DNA of 64,000 nt from Larix kaempferi (Eukaryota > Streptophyta > Pinopsida > Pinales > Pinaceae), in NCBI GenBank assembly GCA_027924585.1, contig BSBM01000307.1, positions 13,163,501 through 13,227,500 of the forward strand. The letters are read 5' to 3'. Each line of letters begins with the position of its first letter. Positions within the stretch are counted from its first letter, which is position 1. The notes under the pieces were generated by a model. That model was not told the DNA's origin. It worked only from the letters and a program-made list of their open reading frames with translations, and ran no database searches. Of this stretch, positions 60,154-64,000 are shown piece by piece. The position numbers and the translations under genes are program-made.

Positions 60154-61043
60154 TCAGGATTTGGCGATGTCGGCTAAGAAGATTTCGACTTGTCGAAGTC
60201 GGCTGGCGCCTTCTTGTCGAGTGTTCTTCCTGCTCTCGGATTTGTCGCGAAATGTTCTTTTCCTTTCTACTTGGTTTCTAGTTTGTTGGTGTAGTGGAAA
60301 GCATCCGCAAGCGTATTGACAGTCAAAAATTCCATTTCCTGCTAGATGTACTGAGACAATCTGCTGGTGTATTTCAGAACAAGCAATTTCTCTTCTTCTT
60401 GGACACCAAGTCTTGCCATGAGTCGGTAGAATTCGTCGGTGTAACTCTGTATTGATTGGTCTTTCCATTGCCTTAGCTACTGCCACTTCTTATACTACTT
60501 CTCAAGGTATTTCAGCGGTTAAAATTCCTTCCGGATGTGTTCGATGAATTTATCCCATGTTTTGATGGGTTCTTCGTTTTTCTCCACCTTTGTCAAGAGG
60601 ATCTCCCACTAGCAGTGCACGGAGGATGACATCTTTAAGGAAACAATGGTGAATTTTTCAGCTTCAGAGAGTTGATTTACAACGTAATAGGATTCCAATT
60701 GTTACACCCAATTGTCGACAGATTCCGCATCAATCTTTCCTTCAAGATTTGGTATGTCGAGATTCATTTGCACTTTGAAGGGGCTGATTTTTTTCGAGTG
60801 AGTTCTCGTCGAGGGTCCTCTGGATGTCGAAGTGAATCGCAGGAGAATCTCATTGAACTGGGCGAACATTTTAGTTCGTTGTCGAGCCAGAGCTTGCTCA
60901 ATAAGCTGTGTTGTCTCGTCGGCTACATGTCTATCATCTATTTTTTTGTCATTTCTGAAGATCGCGTCTGCTTGGATTGTTGAGATTGCGAGTGAGTTTG
61001 AACCAGCATAAGTCAGGTAACTTCGAGTGAAGTGTATACGCAA
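60154..61043 (-). pseudogene. Gypsy gag remnant
   Basis: Two open pieces (61,043-60,702 and 60,486-60,154) linked by a stretch with stops. The first ends with NLDIPNLEGKIDAESVDNWV, typical of the start of the gypsy gag core. The intervening part reads QLESYYVVN and WDKFIEHIRKEF-like sequence. A zinc knuckle was not found. The protease region (about 59,560-60,150) is too degraded to define. Confidence 0.78.
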
Positions 61044-61068
61044 AACTTAAGCAAGAAAAACTGAGTAC

Positions 61069-61080
61069 GCTCTGATACCA
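61069..61080 (-). other. Gypsy primer binding site (tRNA-iMet)
   Basis: Minus strand TGGTATCAGAGC, one base from the 5' LTR. Confidence 0.92.
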
Positions 61081-61081
61081 A

Positions 61082-61651
61082 TGATCTGTATTGTGTCTAG
61101 GAAGCACGAGGGGGACAACTATTCGATTGAATGAGTCGGCTCTGTTATGGCAAAATCTTAATAAATAGAATGAGCAAAAGCAGGAATATGCAATACAAAT
61201 AAACCATAATACGTACAGACAATATGCAGGAATGCGAACTGTTCTTCTATTACTTGCAAACAGATCAAAACTTATTCGGATTGATGTATATTACATTATT
61301 ACACATGCTTATAGAGAAGTCTGAGATGCTTGGGTGCCTGCCCGTTACGTTCAGTTACAAAGAAGAAGTTAGAGCGGTTCAATTGTTCAACCGTTACAGT
61401 CAACTGGAAGACAAAGAGACAGTCTGTCGAAGTTCGATAGTCACTGGTCGCATGTCGATGTCGCAAACTGAGAGGTCACTGAACATGGAGAAGATGCAGA
61501 ACATGTCGCCGGTGCAGAACACATTGAAGTGTTGAAGTTGTCAAAGTCCTGTCGCGTCAAAACTTGTTGAAGTTGTATCAACCGCAAATACTTAGTCGAG
61601 AATGTGTCGAAATTAGCATCCGACAACAAATGCCGACTGCGATGTGGATCA
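61082..61651 (-). repeat. Gypsy 5' LTR (right)
   Basis: Starts TGATCTGTATTGTGTCTAGG and ends GCGATGTGGATCA on the plus strand. It matches the left LTR with numerous substitutions and small indels; the left copy has extra bases around 56,318-56,340. Confidence 0.9.
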
Positions 61652-61656
61652 TATGG
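61652..61656. repeat. Gypsy target-site duplication, right
   Basis: TATGG, identical to 55,949-55,953. Confidence 0.9.
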
Positions 61657-61859
61657 TTAGCGACACATCAGATGAAAGTGAAATTGAGTCTGGATAGAAT
61701 TCCCCTCCATCTTCTTCTCAAGTGGACATGGATTCATGTGTCCTTTCGGATGAAAAGAACATTGATGGTGGACTTATCTAGTCCTAGAAAATATATTTAT
61801 CAACATTCTTGGGTAAGTTGGAATCATTGTTCCCAGATTTCTATTGCTCTCTCTTATTA

Positions 61860-63050
61860 TGAAATACATTTTATAAAATAAGTAGAGAGAAAACATATGA
61901 TAAAAAAATTTCCTAGGGTTTCTGAAATTACATGTGGGGTTACACTTCCTGAACCTAAGGTCTTAGTGGAAATCATAACATGTGAGGATTTGGATTCTGT
62001 CAGTTTGTAACATTTTGTTGTTCCGTCATCATCTATTGTATCAGGTGTCTCAGCAACTTTAATGGTATCTAACCTTTCCACTAGGGAAGCAATTTCTCCA
62101 TAATTTCAACTCCTGGTTGTTGAGCAAATCCTTTGGAAACTAGTCTTTCCTTATGCTTCTCTACCTTTCCTTTCTCATTTAATTTTTCTTATAAACGGGC
62201 ACTTGATACCATTATTGATTTTTTTTCCTTGAATACCAACAAGATCCCATGTAATGTTACTTTCAATGACCTCAGTTTCATCATTCATGCCATGTACCAA
62301 ACGTTCTTCCTTCATTACTTCTTCGAGATATGTGAGCTAGCAAGATAATAATGAAAAGAGAGTTTGCTAATTCACTCCATCCTCATGTTCATACATTTAT
62401 CTTAAAATATTTTTTCTCTAGTTTCTATTAGTGAATGCTAAATCACTGCATGAAGAATAACTATGTGTTGGTGGTTCTTCTTGTCTATGTACTTGCAATC
62501 TTGGAAACTCGAGGTCTTGTTGTCCTGTATTTTCTAGTTGTTCATCCATTTGAAGAGATGGACTTTGACTGTCCACAATATAATTTTCTTGTTCACTCCA
62601 TGACTTGTCCTCTAAAAACTTGATGTCTTTGTTGACCACAAACTTCTTGCTAATTGGATTATATAGTCTATAGACTTTGGATTGTTCACTATATCCAATA
62701 AAAATATAATTTCACTACTGTTGTCAAGCTTCTTTCTTAGCTCCTCTAAAGCATGTGCATATGCTATGGAACCAAAAATAATGAAACCAGAGACATTTGT
62801 CTTTGTGCCACTCCATGCTTCTCATGGTACTTTTTTTTTCACACTTGGGTAGGAGATCTATTTGGTATGTATACTAAACATGAAACGACTTCATCTCAAA
62901 ATTCATTGGATAAAGTCTTGGCTTTAATCATACTTCTAGCCATGTTCATGATGGTCTTGTTCTTTCTTTCAACCAGTCCATTTTGTTGTGGAGTATATAT
63001 TACTATAAACTTCTGGGCCCTTGCACGAAGTTGAGGGACCTTTTAGATGC
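61860..63050 (-). pseudogene. Decayed copia integrase-to-RT linker region
   Basis: Read on the minus strand from about 63,010, the sequence gives [20 protein letters not shown], the well-known stretch around the last catalytic Glu of copia integrase. Next come [16 protein letters not shown] and FGSIAYAHALEELRKKLDNS, with several stops and frame changes. Between 62,640 and 61,860 only scattered resemblance remains (KCYKLTESKSSHV and similar). No LTRs or primer site belonging to it were found, so it is an old fragment distinct from the young copia at 0.8-5.9 kb. Confidence 0.7.
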
Positions 63051-63169
63051 AATGGGTAAATGCGAAACGCGCAAGAATTGTGTAAATCAATAACACTCAC
63101 ACGTTATATAAAACTAGGAATGGCGGGCTCTGAAGCTGCCATGTCATTTAACATGTAGGATAGGATTAC
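63051..63169. other. Spacer before the hairpin
   Basis: Includes AAACGCGCAAG, a variant of the hairpin arm sequence listed next, at about 63,065-63,075. Confidence 0.4.
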
Positions 63170-63239
63170 AAAACGCGCGAGCGTTATGGAGATACATAAC
63201 GCACGCGCGTTATGTATCACCATAATGCTTGCGCATTTT
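63170..63239. repeat. Strong imperfect palindrome, 33-bp arms
   Basis: The left arm 63,170-63,202 and right arm 63,207-63,239 are inverted copies with about five mismatches around a 4-base centre. The core is ATACATAACGC / GCGTTATGTAT. It is much richer in CG dinucleotides than the surroundings. Confidence 0.8.
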
Positions 63240-63264
63240 GGTTAATATAAAAAAAAAGCAGACG

Positions 63265-63817
63265 GAATGAACCATAGAATGACGACTGTGGCTCGGATCG
63301 GAAAACCGTCAACTCCGTTGGATTCAAGCTGACATCGGGATAGTGCTAGGAGTGCCCCTCTCTGTCGGTCCCATGGCCTGCCAGTTGGTCGAGCCTGCTT
63401 GCACATCATCGATATTTCGGTCCAAAATTTATGTGATTTTAAAGAGGGGATCATGAGCGTATTTGAACTAGGAAGAGGTAAAATGAGCTAGGTTGAGGGC
63501 AATAAATGCTATATTTGTATGATGTTGCAAGTATTTTGTAATGTGACAAGGTTTTTCTCTATGCTCCGAACATGGAAGCCATTAACTAATTAATGCCGAC
63601 ATTAAATGTAGGGTAAGCATCCCTATAATGCCATAAAGGAAAGAGTTCATCATTTAAAGCATCAATGTACTGGATGTTTAGCCATCGTCCAAGTGGCTTG
63701 TGTATGCATCTAGAGTTTAATTTTAATCATTCATGTCACGTCCAATTGAATTTTAATGGGTCCAATTAAATTTTAATTGGTCGATTCGAGCCACAGTCAT
63801 CATTCTATGGCTCGTTC
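63265..63817. mobile_element. ~553-bp element bounded by ~36-bp inverted repeats
   Basis: The left end begins GAATGAACCATAGAATGACG and the right end, on the minus strand, begins GAACGAGCCATAGAATGATG. Both continue ACTGTGGCTCG(G/A)ATCG, about four mismatches in 36. The interior has no coding region. It is consistent with a MITE-like element; no target-site duplication was recognised. Confidence 0.55.
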
Positions 63818-64000
63818 TATACCCCTACGTCCTGTGAAGGTTGAAGCTGTAAAGCAACAACTCTCTACTATTCATCCTGAAGCTCTTTTGTTTATGTCTA
63901 AGATAAAGAAGCTCTCAGTTCGTGAGCTGGAACAGTAAACATGTTATCACCACTGCACAGTGGCCTAGTCTCTCACGAATTGGAGTTATACATTGTCCAT
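63818..64000. other. Right edge, no feature seen
   Basis: A short open stretch (about 63,821-63,935) ends in TAA (VKAVKQQLSTIHPEALLFM-like), without recognised motif; the window ends here. Confidence 0.3.

Larger units (their letters stand above)
55954..61651 (-). mobile_element. Full-length degenerate Ty3/gypsy retrotransposon
   Basis: The element is 5.7 kb on the minus strand, bounded by LTRs of 581 bp (55,954-56,534) and 570 bp (61,082-61,651). Ends are TGAT...ATCA at the outer borders, and a perfect 5-bp target-site duplication (TATGG) flanks it. The primer binding site (61,069-61,080) is TGGTATCAGAGC, one base inside the LTR. A purine tract (minus strand AAGGAAGGAGGTC, about 56,535-56,550) precedes the 3' LTR. 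The internal order gag, reverse transcriptase, RNase H, integrase places it in Ty3/gypsy. Many stops and frameshifts show it is dead, and the LTRs differ at numerous positions, so it is much older than the copia element. Confidence 0.93.

Noticed and set aside
60074-60319. Plus-strand open frames opposite gypsy gag
   Set aside because: Antisense shadows of the gag remnant.

Overview
This is nuclear DNA of a plant with a large, repeat-rich genome, most likely a gymnosperm or another large-genome vascular plant. The evidence is plant-type Ty1/copia and Ty3/gypsy elements primed by initiator tRNA-Met, LINE remnants of plant type, a plant-type S-adenosylmethionine decarboxylase (SAMDC) sequence, and a fragment resembling plant mitochondrial rps2. 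The species cannot be fixed from this window. I see no intact ordinary host gene; nearly everything is mobile-element sequence in various states of decay.

Positions 1-29,681 are dominated by a two-copy segmental duplication. Copy A (1-15,681, its left end outside the window) and copy B (seen from 19,132 to 29,681) match almost base for base at an offset of 14,000. Each copy holds, left to right, a small LTR retroelement without a recognisable pol gene (complete in B at 17,095-20,313, LTRs about 214-235 bp), about 4 kb of non-coding sequence, and a long minus-strand gene with zinc fingers and a DDE-transposase-like core (A 10,247-14,538; B 24,247-28,538). That gene carries one clean 98-bp intron and several disabling mutations shared by both copies. 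I do not recognise its family with certainty. It is the most interesting object in the window. Copy A alone also carries a nearly intact Ty1/copia element (790-5,917) whose two LTRs look identical apart from a 109-bp indel. Copy B is the empty site, so the insertion came after the duplication.

Positions 29,682-45,850 are AT-rich intergenic DNA. They hold a candidate LTR with a cluster of TCGGATAT palindromes, a 5'-truncated LINE tail with 18-bp target-site duplications and an unoccupied paralogous site at 42.3 kb, a mitochondrial rps2-like fragment, a 954-bp element with 34-bp terminal inverted repeats, and many short tandem duplications.

Positions 45,850-47,420 hold a plant-type SAMDC gene with a TATA box and a triplicated leader. 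Its pyruvoyl-forming site is intact but the reading frame is shifted in the middle, and part of its 3' end is duplicated downstream. Next come a foldback element with arms of about 260-310 bp (47,837-48,783), a palindromic repeat cluster near 51.8 kb, and a fragment resembling the plant mobile domain (about 52.0-52.9 kb).

Positions 55.4-61.7 kb hold a LINE ORF1 (DUF4283-like) remnant interrupted by a full-length but degenerate Ty3/gypsy element (55,954-61,651, target-site duplication TATGG). A decayed copia integrase region follows (about 61.9-63.05 kb, minus strand). A strong hairpin and a TIR-bounded element close the window.

All family assignments are from reading motifs and from memory of the families; no database search was possible. 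Several open frames in the window begin only at non-ATG codons, so starts were checked against the DNA for the main genes.
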